Part shown: positions 45,116-55,333 of the stretch, in pieces
Layout: the number at the start of each line of letters is the position of its first letter
Position numbering within the stretch: the first letter of the stretch is position 1
Source: Priestia megaterium
Lineage (GTDB): Bacteria; Bacillota; Bacilli; Bacillales; Bacillaceae_H
NCBI GenBank assembly: GCA_008180335.1
Contig: VTEF01000001.1
Location: 498,636 to 562,635, forward strand
Length of the DNA stretch: 64,000 nucleotides
Direction of reading: 5' to 3'
Program-made: the position numbers and the translations under genes
Notes under the pieces: generated by a model
The model's database searches: none
Seen by the model: the letters and a program-made list of their open reading frames with translations, nothing else
Told to the model about the DNA's origin: nothing

Positions 45116-45616
45116 CTGCAATTGATAAGCCCGTTCAGCGATGATGTCGCTGCGATCTCGAAGTTTGTGTCGGTTGATAATGGCTTCATTTTGTAAATCA
45201 GAAGGAGAAAGCCAAACGAATTGTTTCATTAAGGGATGGCCTTTACAAAGATTGACTAATTGTACGTCATTAATAGGTAAATTAAAGCTACTATAATCGC
45301 ATTTTTTCTTAATCAATCGTAAGTGCGTATGTAAAAGTTCGAGTAAAGTAGCTGGATCTAATCCAAGGTTGCTAAGGTGAGTTTGTTGTTTATCTAAAAT
45401 GGCAATAGCTTTATTCATTGTACGTTCAGCACCAATCAAATTTCCTCTTCGGTGATGATAAAGAGAAACCGCAATCTGAATGAGACCCACCCAAACAAGT
45501 TCGCGCTTTTCTTTTTCAGCAGATTTCCAATGTTCTTCTAGCACCTCATGACATTCAAAATAATCCCGGTCTCCATGAAAATGAACAAGGTAATTAATAT
45601 AGGCTTGTGGATACAT
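45095..45616 (-). CDS. ypuF: DUF309 protein YpuF
   Basis: A 173-residue DUF309 protein: HFHGDRDYFECHEVLEEHWK at the N-terminus is the family hallmark (conserved Phe-Glu-x-His-Glu). The C-terminal half is predicted helical and basic. Function unknown. It precedes scpA in B. subtilis too, but here it is transcribed from the opposite strand. GGAGGCTGCATAT precedes the start. Confidence 0.88.
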   Translation of the reverse strand: MYPQAYINYLVHFHGDRDYFECHEVLEEHWKSAEKEKRELVWVGLIQIAVSLYHHRRGNLIGAERTMNKAIAILDKQQTHLSNLGLDPATLLELLHTHLRLIKKKCDYSSFNLPINDVQLVNLCKGHPLMKQFVWLSPSDLQNEAIINRHKLRDRSDIIAERAYQLQKKQSQR

Positions 45617-45653
45617 ATATGCAGCCTCCTAACCGTTTTTTGTTAGTGTATCA

Positions 45654-45683
45654 TAAAAAAAGTGATCAGCTAAAGCTGAACAC
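45654..45683 (-). terminator. Rho-independent terminator after the YjcZ-like gene
   Basis: On the minus strand GTGTTCAGC pairs with GCTGATCAC (one mismatch) around TTTA, followed by seven T. Confidence 0.82.
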
Positions 45684-45698
45684 AATTTGTTTTTTATA

Positions 45699-45797
45699 TT
45701 AAAAGTTTAAGCACGAACAACCAACAATAATTAATAAGATAAATAGTACAACGATTAAAGAAAATCCTCCACCGTATCCGGAACATTTTTCACCCAT
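45699..45797 (-). CDS. YjcZ-family tiny membrane protein (32 aa)
   Basis: A 32-residue frame with SGYGGGFSLIVVLFILLIIVGCSC: the YjcZ/sporulation small-protein pattern of a Gly/Tyr-rich head and one transmembrane helix. AGGAGGAATTCTC precedes ATG 45797 and a strong terminator follows, so it is a stand-alone gene. Such proteins are abundant in spore-formers and are thought to be spore or membrane associated; the precise role is unknown. Confidence 0.85.
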   Translation of the reverse strand: MGEKCSGYGGGFSLIVVLFILLIIVGCSCLNF

Positions 45798-45985
45798 GAG
45801 AATTCCTCCTTCAATTAATCAAGATTGTTATTACGTTTTCATCATATGTAAAAAATGAAGTTTGGTATGGGCAGAAGCCTTATTTTTAATGTGATTTATA
45901 TTGGACATGTGTCTAGAATCCTCTATACTAATGTTAGGTAACATTGTGAGTAAGAAAAGAAATGATAATTGTTGGTGGGGTAAAA

Positions 45986-46750
45986 GTGGAATATAGTGTA
46001 AAAGTTGATGCGTTTGAAGGTCCTCTAGACCTTTTGCTGCATCTAATTAATCGTTTTGAAATTGATATTTATGATATACCAGTTGCAACTATTACTGAAC
46101 AATATATGATGTATATACATACGATGAATGAATTGCAGCTTGATTTGGCCAGTGAATATTTAGTAATGGCAGCTACGCTTATTCAAATTAAGAGTAAAAT
46201 GCTGTTGCCGACGTATGAAGAAGCGAATGATGCGGATCTTGACATGCTAGAAGTCGAAGAAGATCCACGTGAAGAGCTTATGCAGCAGTTAATTGAATAT
46301 CGAAAATTTAAAGAAGCAGCGATTCAATTGCGAAAACTAGAAGAAAATCAAAGTCAAGTTTATACAAAGCCACCAAGTAATTTGCAGTATCTTGCAGAAG
46401 AATCAAATGTGCAAAATGATCAAGGTGGCTTAGACGTGTCGCTTTATGATATGTTAAGTGCCTTTCAAAAGCTAATGAAGCGTAAACAAATGCAAAAACC
46501 GGTCCAAGCGAGGATATCTCGTCAAGATATTCCGATTGAAAAACGAATGGCAGAAATTATGGATGAATTGCAATCTATTAAAGGTCGGAAGAGCTTTTAT
46601 GAACTATTCCCTTATTATGAACGTGATCATATTGTCGTAACATTTTTGGCTGTGCTTGAGCTAATGAAAGAAAATGAGATTGTAGTAGAACAACAGCATA
46701 ATTTAGACGAATTGTATGTCTCGTATCGAGAAAGGGATGAAGAAGCATGA
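45986..46750 (+). CDS. scpA: Segregation and condensation protein A
   Basis: A 254-residue kleisin of the SMC-ScpAB condensin. [15 protein letters not shown] at the N-terminus binds the SMC neck; the C-terminal winged helix ends [18 protein letters not shown] 45986 behind GGTGGGG matches the B. subtilis N-terminus MEY; the ATG 45962 upstream lacks a site. It overlaps scpB by 4 bases. Confidence 0.94.
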   Translation: MEYSVKVDAFEGPLDLLLHLINRFEIDIYDIPVATITEQYMMYIHTMNELQLDLASEYLVMAATLIQIKSKMLLPTYEEANDADLDMLEVEEDPREELMQQLIEYRKFKEAAIQLRKLEENQSQVYTKPPSNLQYLAEESNVQNDQGGLDVSLYDMLSAFQKLMKRKQMQKPVQARISRQDIPIEKRMAEIMDELQSIKGRKSFYELFPYYERDHIVVTFLAVLELMKENEIVVEQQHNLDELYVSYRERDEEA

Positions 46751-47331
46751 ATAAACAACATATAATACCTGCTATTGAAAGCCTGTTATTTGTCTCAGGT
46801 GATGAAGGTTTATCTGTAAAGCAGTTAATGGAAATATTGAATGTAGCACAAGAAGACATTAAACTAGCTCTTGATGAATTAACAAAGCAGTATGAGAGCG
46901 ACATAAGAGGTATTCACCTTGTTGAAATTGCTGGAAGTTATCAGTTTGTTACGAAGAAGGACTATGCTTCATATGTAGAGAAACTTATTGAGTCACCACC
47001 TAATCAGTCATTGTCTCAAGCAGCATTAGAAACGTTGGCCATTGTTGCGTATCGTCAGCCTATTACACGTGCAGAGATTGAGGAATTGCGAGGGGTAAAA
47101 ACAGAGCGCCCGCTGCAAACACTGATTGGAAAAGCCTTATTAAAAGAAATGGGACGTGCAGAAGGAGCGGGGCGTGCCATCTTATATGGGACTACGAAAG
47201 AGTTTTTAGCTTATTTTGGCCTTAAAAATATTGCTGAACTCCCGCCTTTACCAGAAGAGTTAGGACAGGAAAATACAGATCAAGAGGCGGACTTATTCTT
47301 TAAATCATTTCAGGAAATAGATTCTAAATAG
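46747..47331 (+). CDS. scpB: Segregation and condensation protein B
   Basis: A 194-residue double winged-helix protein; dimers bind the ScpA linker. [19 protein letters not shown] and [21 protein letters not shown] are typical. The start overlaps scpA (ATGA). Confidence 0.95.
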   Translation: MNKQHIIPAIESLLFVSGDEGLSVKQLMEILNVAQEDIKLALDELTKQYESDIRGIHLVEIAGSYQFVTKKDYASYVEKLIESPPNQSLSQAALETLAIVAYRQPITRAEIEELRGVKTERPLQTLIGKALLKEMGRAEGAGRAILYGTTKEFLAYFGLKNIAELPPLPEELGQENTDQEADLFFKSFQEIDSK

Positions 47332-47358
47332 AATGGTAGCAAAACGTTACAAGTGTAT

Positions 47359-47397
47359 ATAAAAAAGCACGATGAGGAAATCATCGTGCTTTTTTAT
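47359..47397 (+). terminator. Rho-independent terminator after scpB
   Basis: AAAAAAGCACGATGA pairs with TCATCGTGCTTTTTT around GGAAA-type loop. Confidence 0.92.
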
Positions 47398-47518
47398 ATG
47401 TTTTTTGAACAGGAGTACAGCAATAAAAAAACATTCAGTAGAACTAAAAGAATAAAAGCAAAAGGTTATAGTAGCTTGCCAAACGCCTTATAAGAAATAA
47501 ATCGGGTTTGATTTACAT

Positions 47519-47546
47519 TCATAACATAAAAAAAAGCGCATAAACT
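47519..47546 (+). promoter_or_regulatory. Possible sigma-E promoter of dacB
   Basis: TCATAAC (47519-47525) keeps five of seven -35 positions; after 13 bases CATAAACT (47539-47546) keeps seven of eight -10 positions. dacB is a sigma-E gene in B. subtilis. Confidence 0.5.
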
Positions 47547-47576
47547 TGTACAAACGGATAGAGGGACGGGGATGAC

Positions 47577-48716
47577 ATGCGAAAAATAAAAAGAATTATA
47601 GTCTACATATTCATTTTACTGTTATTCGTAAACGGATTACCTTCTAAATCTTTTGCTGCTCACAATGTAAGTGCGCACAGTGCGGTTTTAATTGAACAAA
47701 ACTCTGGACGAGTGCTATATGAAAAGAATGCAAATAAAGTAAGTAGAATTGCTAGTATTACAAAAATTATGACGGCTATTTTAGCTATTGAATCTGGACA
47801 GATTGATAAAGAAATAAAAGTTAGTTCTAACGCAGTAGGTGTAGAAGGCTCATCTATTTATTTAGTGGAAGGTGAAACAATTAAGCTAAAAGATTTAGTC
47901 TATGGACTTATGCTCCGCTCTGGTAATGATGCTGCTGTTGCAATAGCTGAAGCCGTAGGAGGAAGTGAAGAAGGGTTTGTGTATCTCATGAACCAAAAAG
48001 CACAAGAAATTGGCATGACAAATACAATCTTTCAAAACCCCCATGGATTGGATGATCATGAAAATCATCGTTCGACTGCTTATGACATGGCTTTATTAAT
48101 GCGATATGCGATGAATAATCAAACGTTTCAAGAGATTTCTGGCACAAAAGTTTACCGTTCACCTCATCCAGAAGAACAATGGGACAGAGTATGGAAAAAT
48201 AAAAATAAGCTGTTAACAAGTTTATATGCATACTGTACAGGCGGAAAAACAGGCTATACAAAGCTTGCCAAACGAACGCTTGTTACGACTGCCTCAAAAG
48301 ACGGCATGGACTTAATTGCTGTTACAATTAATGCTCCAGATGATTGGAATGATCACATCTCCATGTATGAATCAGCTTTTAGCAACTATGACTTAACGAG
48401 TTTGGCATCTAAAGGAAAATTAAAAGGAATTAAAGATTCATTTTATAAAAATCAATTGTTCATTAAGCGTAATGTTCTGTATCCATTAAAAAAAGAGGAA
48501 AAAGATTTGATTGAAATTAAAACAACTTTAATAAAGCCAAAAAAGGAATGGAAGGGAACCAATAAGATACCAAGTGTTGTAGGGCAATTAGAAATTACTC
48601 AAAATGGAGAATCAATTCAGAGCTTACCAATCTATTTTGATAAAAAGGTGAATACAGAAAAAGGGTTCTTTGCTAAATTAAAAAACCTATTATTTATTGA
48701 ATCAGGAGCACGCTAA
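47577..48716 (+). CDS. dacB: D-alanyl-D-alanine carboxypeptidase DacB (spore cortex, PBP5*)
   Basis: A 379-residue mother-cell carboxypeptidase that controls cortex cross-linking. Signal peptide about 1-28; active-site motifs S60-I-T-K63, S115-G-N and K224-T-G. Directly upstream of spmA and spmB as in B. subtilis; ypuI and other genes between scpB and dacB are missing. CGGGGATGAC precedes ATG 47577. Confidence 0.92.
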   Translation: MRKIKRIIVYIFILLLFVNGLPSKSFAAHNVSAHSAVLIEQNSGRVLYEKNANKVSRIASITKIMTAILAIESGQIDKEIKVSSNAVGVEGSSIYLVEGETIKLKDLVYGLMLRSGNDAAVAIAEAVGGSEEGFVYLMNQKAQEIGMTNTIFQNPHGLDDHENHRSTAYDMALLMRYAMNNQTFQEISGTKVYRSPHPEEQWDRVWKNKNKLLTSLYAYCTGGKTGYTKLAKRTLVTTASKDGMDLIAVTINAPDDWNDHISMYESAFSNYDLTSLASKGKLKGIKDSFYKNQLFIKRNVLYPLKKEEKDLIEIKTTLIKPKKEWKGTNKIPSVVGQLEITQNGESIQSLPIYFDKKVNTEKGFFAKLKNLLFIESGAR

Positions 48717-48717
48717 T

Positions 48718-49317
48718 ATGGTTAATATTATTTGGGTGATGTTAACGATTATTGGTCTTGTGTTTGCTATAATAAATGGCCGAATGGACGAAGTGAATAA
48801 AGCGATTTTCCAAGGGGCAGGAGAAGCTGTAACCATAAGCATAGGGTTAATCAGTGTATTAGTATTTTGGTTAGGTGTTATGAATATTGCTCAGCATGCA
48901 GGTCTTCTAGATAAATTAGCTAAACTATTCCGACCGGTTATTACACGGCTGTTTCCAGATGTTCCAAAGGATCATCCAGCACTCGGCTACATTTTATCTA
49001 ATATGATGGCAAATATGTTTGGACTGGGAAATGCAGCGACACCACTTGGTATTAAGGCAATGGAACAGCTGAAAAAGTTAAATGATAATAAAGATGAAGC
49101 GAGTCGCTCTATGATTACACTTTTAGCATTAAATACAACTAGCTTAACATTAATTCCAACGACAGTTATTTCCATTCGGATTACCTACCATTCAGCCAAC
49201 CCAACTGAGATTGTTGGCACAACATTGCTGGCTACTATTGTTGCAACAATTGGAGCGATTATTATTGATCGTTATTTTTATTATCGAAGAGTAAAAAAAG
49301 GAGGGAAGCGTAGATGA
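48718..49317 (+). CDS. spmA: Spore maturation protein A
   Basis: A 199-residue membrane protein of the nucleoside-recognition (Gate) family, needed for proper spore core dehydration. NMMANMFGLGNAATPLGIKAM is the conserved core. ATG 48718 follows AGGAG at 48704-48708, just after the dacB stop. Its end overlaps spmB by 4 bases. Confidence 0.93.
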   Translation: MVNIIWVMLTIIGLVFAIINGRMDEVNKAIFQGAGEAVTISIGLISVLVFWLGVMNIAQHAGLLDKLAKLFRPVITRLFPDVPKDHPALGYILSNMMANMFGLGNAATPLGIKAMEQLKKLNDNKDEASRSMITLLALNTTSLTLIPTTVISIRITYHSANPTEIVGTTLLATIVATIGAIIIDRYFYYRRVKKGGKRR

Positions 49318-49847
49318 GTATGCTTAATCAAATCTCTATTATGTTTATCCCTCTTATTATTGGCGGTATTTTATTGTATGGGACATATAAAAAGGTTCCG
49401 ACATATGAAATGTTTGTCGAAGGCGGCAAAGACGGTTTGCAAATTGCGTTTTCCATTATTCCGTATTTAGTTGGAATGCTAGTAAGTATTTCAATATTTC
49501 GAGCATCAGGGGCGTTAGATTTCTTTTTATCGATCATGAAGCCGGCTTTAGATGCAATAGGTGTGCCAGCTGATATTGTTCCGTTAGCGTTAATTAAGCC
49601 GATATCAGGAACGGCTGCTTTAGGTATTACAACAGATTTAATTTCAACGTATGGGCCGGATTCTTTTATCGGACGTCTTGCTTCCACTATGCAAGGCAGC
49701 ACAGATACGACATTTTACATTTTAACGGTTTATTTTGGAGCTGTTGGCATAAAAAAAATGGGAGATGCCTTAAAAGTCGGTTTATTAGCAGATTTGGTAG
49801 GAATTATCGCTTCTGTTGTAATTGTAATTCTTGTATTTGGAATGTAA
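49314..49847 (+). CDS. spmB: Spore maturation protein B
   Basis: A 177-residue partner of SpmA with the same fold: LALIKPISGTAALGI... STMQGSTDTTFYILTVYFGAVGIKK. GGAGGGAAGCG precedes the start, which overlaps spmA. Sporulation operon dacB-spmA-spmB. Confidence 0.93.
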   Translation: MSMLNQISIMFIPLIIGGILLYGTYKKVPTYEMFVEGGKDGLQIAFSIIPYLVGMLVSISIFRASGALDFFLSIMKPALDAIGVPADIVPLALIKPISGTAALGITTDLISTYGPDSFIGRLASTMQGSTDTTFYILTVYFGAVGIKKMGDALKVGLLADLVGIIASVVIVILVFGM

Positions 49848-49863
49848 TCCCACTATCTTTATT

Positions 49864-49894
49864 AAAAGACTTCTGAAGCTAGAAGTCTTTTTTT
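49864..49894 (+). terminator. Rho-independent terminator after spmB
   Basis: AAAAGACTTCT pairs with AGAAGTCTTTT around a 6-base loop; seven T follow. Confidence 0.92.
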
Positions 49895-49945
49895 GCGACA
49901 ATTTTTAGACGCTCATGAAAGTAAGTCATTAGTAAGCGGTATAGG

Positions 49946-49992
49946 CTTCAACTAATCAGCAGCCAGAGAGGAAGAAACTCAGCTGATTGAAG
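49946..49992. repeat. Second imperfect inverted repeat in spmB-rluB gap
   Basis: CTTCAACTAATCAGC and GCTGATTGAAG pair with a 4-base bulge around 20 bases, followed by a T-rich stretch. Possibly a second, weaker terminator. Nothing else is recognised in the 252 bases from 49895 to 50146. Confidence 0.45.
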
Positions 49993-50146
49993 TTTCGTTT
50001 TCTTGTTGATTATTTTATGACAATCAATGCATAATAACGATAGATAGAAACTAAAAGCTTGGGATTCTAAAGACCAGTATCGAAAACAATAGAGGCTTGT
50101 ATAATGAACAGTAAACAAGTAAGATGTTACAAGAGGTGAAGTATAA

Positions 50147-50872
50147 ATGGAACGATTACAAAAAGTAATTGCTCATGCTGGTGTAGCATCAAGACGTAAA
50201 GCAGAAGAGCTAATTAGCCAAGGCAGAGTTACCGTCAATGGGCAAGCGATCAAAGAGTTAGGAACAAAAGTAGGAGCAAATGATCAAATTGAAGTAGATG
50301 GGGTCCCGTTAGAGCGTGAAGAGCCTGTTTATTTTATGCTATATAAACCAAGGGGTATTATTTCAGCAGTGAAAGATGATAAAAATCGAAAGACTGTAGT
50401 TGACTTTTTCCCTCACATTGAACAGCGTATTTACCCTATTGGACGTCTGGACTATGATACATCGGGTTTAATTTTATTAACAAATGATGGCGAATTTGCT
50501 AACTTACTGACGCATCCAAAATATGAAATTGAAAAAGTATATGTAGCAAAAGTTAAAGGAATCCCTCCGCGCGAGAAGATTAGACAACTGCAGCGGGGTG
50601 TTATGCTTGAAGACGGAAAAACAGCTCCGGCGCGTGCAAAAGTTCTTTCAATTGATAAAGGAAAACAGACAGCGATTATTGAATTAACGATTCACGAAGG
50701 TAAGAACCGACAAGTTCGGCGCATGTTAGAAGCGATTGGTCATCCTGTTATGAAGTTAAAACGTGAACGGTACGCTACGCTGGATTTAAGAGGATTAAAT
50801 GCTGGTGAGGCAAGAGAGTTAACTGCACATGAAGTAAAACAATTATATACAAAAGCATTAACAGGTAAGTAA
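50147..50872 (+). CDS. rluB: 23S rRNA pseudouridine synthase RluB
   Basis: A 241-residue enzyme: S4 RNA-binding domain (about 1-60, RLQKVIAHAGVASRRKAEELI) and RsuA-type catalytic domain with D102 in IGRLDYDTSGLILLTNDGE; KNRQVRRMLEAIGHPV near the C-terminus. Acts in large-subunit maturation. AAGAGGTGAAG precedes ATG 50147. Confidence 0.94.
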   Translation: MERLQKVIAHAGVASRRKAEELISQGRVTVNGQAIKELGTKVGANDQIEVDGVPLEREEPVYFMLYKPRGIISAVKDDKNRKTVVDFFPHIEQRIYPIGRLDYDTSGLILLTNDGEFANLLTHPKYEIEKVYVAKVKGIPPREKIRQLQRGVMLEDGKTAPARAKVLSIDKGKQTAIIELTIHEGKNRQVRRMLEAIGHPVMKLKRERYATLDLRGLNAGEARELTAHEVKQLYTKALTGK

Positions 50873-50896
50873 GTCATTCTTACCTGTTTTTCTTTT
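50861..50896 (+). terminator. Rho-independent terminator overlapping the rluB end
   Basis: ACAGGTAAG pairs with CTTACCTGT; TTTTTCTTTT follows. The left arm contains the last rluB codons. Confidence 0.88.
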
Positions 50897-51070
50897 AGGC
50901 TATCTTTTGGTAGTTATTATTTTCTAAGCTCCGTTAACTGCCTGCTTCAACTTGAAAAGCAATCAATTGCTGTCACATAACCTTCATAATATTTTTAACT
51001 TTTTTATCGTAAAAAAATGATATAATTGTAAGAAACTGCGTAATGAAAACGTTTTAGAGGAGTTAAAAGT

Positions 51071-51592
51071 ATGAAAAAACGCCGTTTAATTATTCGAACA
51101 ACGATTTTAGCTGTTTTATTGTGCGCGATTGGTTACACACTTTATGCTCAATTTTTTACAGGTAACCAGAAAGTATCAGTGGGTGATCAAGCTCCTAACT
51201 TTGTATTGACCGATTTACAAGGGAAAGAGCATCAGCTTTCTGACTACAGAGGGAAAGGTGTGTTTTTAAATTTTTGGGGAACGTGGTGTAAGCCATGTGA
51301 AAAAGAAATGCCAGTCATGGAACAACAGTATGCAAAATATAAACAAGAAGGTGTCGAAATACTGGCTGCAAATGTTGGGGAAACAAATGTGGCTGTACAA
51401 CAATTCGTTAATCGTTACAAATTATCGTTTCCAATTGTAATCGACAAAGATTCACAAGTTTTACAGGCATACGGAGTAGATCCACTGCCTACAACATTCT
51501 TAATTGATAAAGATGGCAAGATTGTTGATGTTTTTATCGGGGGACTGGATGAAAAAAAAATCAATGACTACATGGAAATGATTAAACCATAG
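51071..51592 (+). CDS. resA: Membrane-anchored thiol-disulfide oxidoreductase ResA
   Basis: A 173-residue extracytoplasmic thioredoxin-fold protein that reduces apocytochrome c before haem attachment. Anchor helix about 8-28; C73 and C76 in WGTWCKPCEKEMPV. TAGAGGAGTTAAAAGT precedes ATG 51071; TATAAT at 51021-51026 is a likely -10. First gene of resABC(DE). Confidence 0.94.
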   Translation: MKKRRLIIRTTILAVLLCAIGYTLYAQFFTGNQKVSVGDQAPNFVLTDLQGKEHQLSDYRGKGVFLNFWGTWCKPCEKEMPVMEQQYAKYKQEGVEILAANVGETNVAVQQFVNRYKLSFPIVIDKDSQVLQAYGVDPLPTTFLIDKDGKIVDVFIGGLDEKKINDYMEMIKP

Positions 51593-51604
51593 GGAGTTTT
51601 TGCA

Positions 51605-53233
51605 ATGGAACATGTAAAATGTGAATGCGGACATGTTAATCCGCAAGGAACCGTTTTGTGTGAGTCTTGTGGAAAGCCTATTCAAGAAGATTCCGGCAAA
51701 CAGCTTGTAGACATGCGCTATGAAGGAAGTGCAAGACGATCACAGACGTATAACAAAACAATAATTGATAAAGTATGGAATTTCTTCTCCTCAGTAAAAG
51801 TAGGCGTATCGATTATTATTCTTACGCTTACTGCATCAGCGCTTGGAACAATTTATCCACAAGAAATGTATATTCCTCCTAATATGACAGCAGTTGATTA
51901 TTACGAACAAGAATACGGATGGACAGGGAAATTGTATTATGAGTTAGGGTTTCATAATTTATATGGCTCATGGTGGTATATTATTTTAATTGCGTCACTA
52001 GGCATTTCACTGGTTATTGCTAGTTTAGATCGTGTAATACCTCTGTATAAAGCGTTAAAAAATCAACGTGTAAGTAAACATACAAACTTTTTGAAAAAAC
52101 AACGCCTATTCAGTATTAGTACATCATGGTCTGAACAGGATTACGACCAGCTAAAAGAAGAATTAAAAAAACGCCGATATCAGATACGGGAAGAAAGCGG
52201 AAATATGTTAGCTGAAAAAGGGCGATTTTCCCGTTGGGGTCCTTATGTTAATCATGTCGGGCTTATTATCTTTCTCATTGGTGCCATGCTGCGATTTGTA
52301 CCAGGAATGTATGTAGATGAAACACTGTGGGTACGTGAGGGTGAAACAAAAGTAGTGCCAGGGACGGAAGGGAAATATTATTTAAAAAATAATTCATTTA
52401 AAGTCGAGATGTATGATAAAGAAAATGAAAAAGAAGTATTTCAACAAGCAATTAACCGTGTTGGTAATCAAACGATTGCTAAAAACTACCAAGCTGACGT
52501 GACGCTATATGAGCGTGAAGGAATGATTGTTCATGGTGCCAAGCCAAAATTAGACGAAATACTAGATTATAAGATTCGGATAAACCATCCTTTAAAATAT
52601 GATGGCTATTCAATTTATCAGGTAAACTATAAATTAAATGAGTTTAGTGCGATGTCATTTAACTTAACGAATAAAAAAACTTCTAACCATGTTGGTGCTT
52701 TAACTGTTGACTTACATAACCCGAAAGATAAATACGATTTAGGAAACGGATACCGGGTAGAATTAATGAGTTATTTTCCGGATTTCTTTTTTGACGAGAA
52801 AGGAAACCCAAGCACAAAAGCTCGGGTTCCTAATAATCCGGCTTTCGTTTTTAAAATGATTACACCAGAACATAAAGAAGGAGAAATTTCACTTGTTGCC
52901 ATCCAACAAAACCTTGAACCGCTTGGTGAAAATGAGTATAAGATGTCATTTGCTGGTGTTGAGACGAAAAATGTTACTGGTTTGACGATTCGGCGTGATT
53001 ATACGCTTTGGGTTTTAGCGCTCGGTGGAGCCATTTTTATGATTGGTGTTATTCAAGGAATGTATTGGAATCATCGTCGTTTATGGCTGAAAAAGGTTAA
53101 TAACGAAATTTGGTTGGCAGCTCATACAAATAAAAATTGGTACGGTTTGAAAAACGAACTCAATAAAGTCATTAATCGTACATCGTTGTCACAACTGCAA
53201 GACCAAATTCAGCATGAAAAAGAAAAAGGTTAG
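51605..53233 (+). CDS. resB: Cytochrome c biogenesis protein ResB
   Basis: A 542-residue membrane protein of the System II haem-handling pair with ResC. The N-terminus carries a zinc-ribbon-like cytoplasmic head (C6, C8, C19, C22), then three membrane helices near 65-85, 105-125 and 205-225, a large external domain, and a final helix near 465-485. [17 protein letters not shown] and [16 protein letters not shown] are characteristic. The ribosome site overlaps the resA stop region. Confidence 0.93.
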   Translation: MEHVKCECGHVNPQGTVLCESCGKPIQEDSGKQLVDMRYEGSARRSQTYNKTIIDKVWNFFSSVKVGVSIIILTLTASALGTIYPQEMYIPPNMTAVDYYEQEYGWTGKLYYELGFHNLYGSWWYIILIASLGISLVIASLDRVIPLYKALKNQRVSKHTNFLKKQRLFSISTSWSEQDYDQLKEELKKRRYQIREESGNMLAEKGRFSRWGPYVNHVGLIIFLIGAMLRFVPGMYVDETLWVREGETKVVPGTEGKYYLKNNSFKVEMYDKENEKEVFQQAINRVGNQTIAKNYQADVTLYEREGMIVHGAKPKLDEILDYKIRINHPLKYDGYSIYQVNYKLNEFSAMSFNLTNKKTSNHVGALTVDLHNPKDKYDLGNGYRVELMSYFPDFFFDEKGNPSTKARVPNNPAFVFKMITPEHKEGEISLVAIQQNLEPLGENEYKMSFAGVETKNVTGLTIRRDYTLWVLALGGAIFMIGVIQGMYWNHRRLWLKKVNNEIWLAAHTNKNWYGLKNELNKVINRTSLSQLQDQIQHEKEKG

Positions 53234-53244
53234 GAGGAGATGCA

Positions 53245-54423
53245 ATGGATTTTGCTAGTGTAAGTAGCAATTTACTGTATGGAGCATTTATTGCTTATTT
53301 AATTGCAACATTCTTCTTTGGAGGCGCTATTCGAGATAAAAAATCTGCTCATAAGGCAAACAAGTGGCCAGTATTCGGTATTACAGTCACGGTTATTGGT
53401 TTTATAGCTCAAGTCGGTTACTTTATTACGAGGTGGATTGCAGCTGGACATGCCCCTGTTAGTAATTTATTTGAGTTTACGACGTTTTTTGGTATGATGC
53501 TTGTCGGTGCATTTATTGTCATTTATTTTATCTATAAATTGAGTGTACTCGGTTTATTTGCTCTGCCAATTGCATTGCTGATCATTGCATATGCCAGTAT
53601 GTTTCCAACTGAAATTTCACCATTAATTCCTGCATTGCAAACCAACTGGCTTCATATTCATGTAACTACCGCAGCAGCAGGTGAAGCCATCTTAGCTATT
53701 AGTTTTGTAGCAGGTCTTATTTATTTGATTAAATCAATCGATCAGACATATAGAAGTAAAAAAACATTTTGGCTAGAAGTAATTTTGTACACATTAATTA
53801 GTACAATTGGTTTTATTATTATGACAACGTCATTTCATCTAGCCAATTATGAAGCGTCTTTTAATTGGATCAATAAAGAAGAACAGAAGGAAGAAATGGT
53901 CTATCATTTACCGCCTTTGGTTGGACCTCATGAAGGAGAATTAACGGCGGATAATGGCTTTGAACCACTTGTTACAATGCCTGCTATTATTAATGCAAAG
54001 AAGTTAAATACAGTCTTATGGTCGCTGCTCAGTGGACTTGTTCTTTATTGGGCGATTCGATTGCTTGTCAGAAAGCGAATTGCTGCAGCTCTTCAACCGC
54101 TTGTTAAGCAAGTTAACAGCGAATTGCTTGATGAAATTGGCTATCGATCTGTAACAATTGGATTTCCAGTATTTACACTTGGAGCACTTATTTTTGCAAT
54201 GATATGGGCACAACTAGCATGGACTCGTTTTTGGGGATGGGATCCAAAAGAAGTATGGGCCCTTATCACATGGCTGTTTTATGCAGCTTTTCTTCATTTA
54301 AGATTGTCAAAAGGATGGCACGGTGAAAAATCAGCATGGTTAGCGGTCGGCGGTTTTGCGATTATTATGTTTAATTTAGTTGCCGTTAACCTCGTCATCG
54401 CAGGGCTTCACTCGTATGCATAA
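53245..54423 (+). CDS. resC: Cytochrome c biogenesis protein ResC (CcsA/CcsB-type)
   Basis: A 392-residue multi-spanning haem transporter/ligase subunit. The tryptophan-rich haem-binding motif [18 protein letters not shown] lies near the C-terminus; His residues in TNWLHIHV and HGEKSAW are candidate haem ligands. TTAGGAGGAGATGCA precedes ATG 53245. Confidence 0.93.
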   Translation: MDFASVSSNLLYGAFIAYLIATFFFGGAIRDKKSAHKANKWPVFGITVTVIGFIAQVGYFITRWIAAGHAPVSNLFEFTTFFGMMLVGAFIVIYFIYKLSVLGLFALPIALLIIAYASMFPTEISPLIPALQTNWLHIHVTTAAAGEAILAISFVAGLIYLIKSIDQTYRSKKTFWLEVILYTLISTIGFIIMTTSFHLANYEASFNWINKEEQKEEMVYHLPPLVGPHEGELTADNGFEPLVTMPAIINAKKLNTVLWSLLSGLVLYWAIRLLVRKRIAAALQPLVKQVNSELLDEIGYRSVTIGFPVFTLGALIFAMIWAQLAWTRFWGWDPKEVWALITWLFYAAFLHLRLSKGWHGEKSAWLAVGGFAIIMFNLVAVNLVIAGLHSYA

Positions 54424-54455
54424 ACTAAAAGGTTGACCAATATCAAATCAATTAT

Positions 54456-54495
54456 AAAATCGCCTGTTGTGAATAAATGCAACGGGCGATTTTTG
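54456..54495 (+). terminator. Rho-independent terminator after resC
   Basis: AAAATCGCCTGTTG pairs with CAACGGGCGATTTT (one mismatch) around 10 bases, then T run. Confidence 0.85.
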
Positions 54496-54557
54496 TGCCA
54501 ATGAATCAGCAACAACATAAAATGGGATTTTGTTAAATAGATTGTCACATTGTTCGC

Positions 54558-54590
54558 GACACACGAGTAGAAGTGTCGTGTGTTTTTTTG
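54558..54590 (+). terminator. Terminator-like hairpin in the resD leader
   Basis: ACACACGA pairs with TCGTGTGT around GTAGAAGTG, followed by six or seven T, ending 27 bases before resD. An alternative GACAC/GTGTC pairing exists inside. Confidence 0.75.
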
Positions 54591-54616
54591 TAAACTAAGA
54601 GTAGGAGGTAGAAGAG

Positions 54617-55333
54617 ATGCAAACTGAACAAAGATTATTACTTGTAGATGATGAAGAACGAATTCGCCGCTTGTTAAAAATGTACTTAGAAAAAGAAGGA
54701 TATGCTATAGAAGAAGCAGCTGACGGTTATGAGGCAATTGAGAAAGCATTGAGTATCGATTATGATTTAATTGTCTTAGATTTAATGATGCCAGGTATTG
54801 ATGGGCTAGAAGTATGCAAACAAATTCGAGAAAAGAAAGCGACTCCGATTATTATGCTTACAGCAAAAGGTGAAGAGGTTAATCGCGTACAAGGATTCGA
54901 AGTAGGGACAGATGATTATATTGTGAAACCATTTAGCCCTCGAGAAGTAGTGCTTCGTGTGAAAGCATTACTGCGCCGCTCTTCATCAGCAACATATATT
55001 CAGCCAGAAGCAAGTGTAAAGAATCTGATTGTTTTTGACCATCTAACAATTGATAATGATGCACATCGAGTGACGGCTGATAGCAAAGAAGTTAATTTAA
55101 CACCGAAAGAATATGAACTTTTATGCTTTTTAGCTAAAACACCTGACAAAGTATATGATCGTGAACAACTTCTTAGAGAAGTATGGCACTATGACTTTTT
55201 TGGTGATCTAAGAACAGTAGATACTCATGTCAAAAGACTGCGTGAAAAACTCAATCGTGTATCACCAGAAGCTGCCAAAATGATTGTCACAGTTTGGGGT
55301 GTAGGCTATAAATTTGAGGTTGGAAATAACTGA
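54617..55333 (+). CDS. resD: Response regulator ResD
   Basis: A 238-residue OmpR-family regulator of aerobic/anaerobic respiration. Receiver domain with acidic pair D11-D12, phospho-acceptor D55 (IVLDLMMPG) and Lys in [11 protein letters not shown]-terminal winged helix ([32 protein letters not shown]). GTAGGAGGTAGAAG precedes the start. Its stop overlaps the resE start by one base. Confidence 0.95.
   Translation: MQTEQRLLLVDDEERIRRLLKMYLEKEGYAIEEAADGYEAIEKALSIDYDLIVLDLMMPGIDGLEVCKQIREKKATPIIMLTAKGEEVNRVQGFEVGTDDYIVKPFSPREVVLRVKALLRRSSSATYIQPEASVKNLIVFDHLTIDNDAHRVTADSKEVNLTPKEYELLCFLAKTPDKVYDREQLLREVWHYDFFGDLRTVDTHVKRLREKLNRVSPEAAKMIVTVWGVGYKFEVGNN

Noticed and set aside
51043-51057. ATGAAAACGTTTTAG ahead of resA as a cre
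   Set aside because: Two fixed positions at the 3' end mismatch; too weak beside the other five sites.
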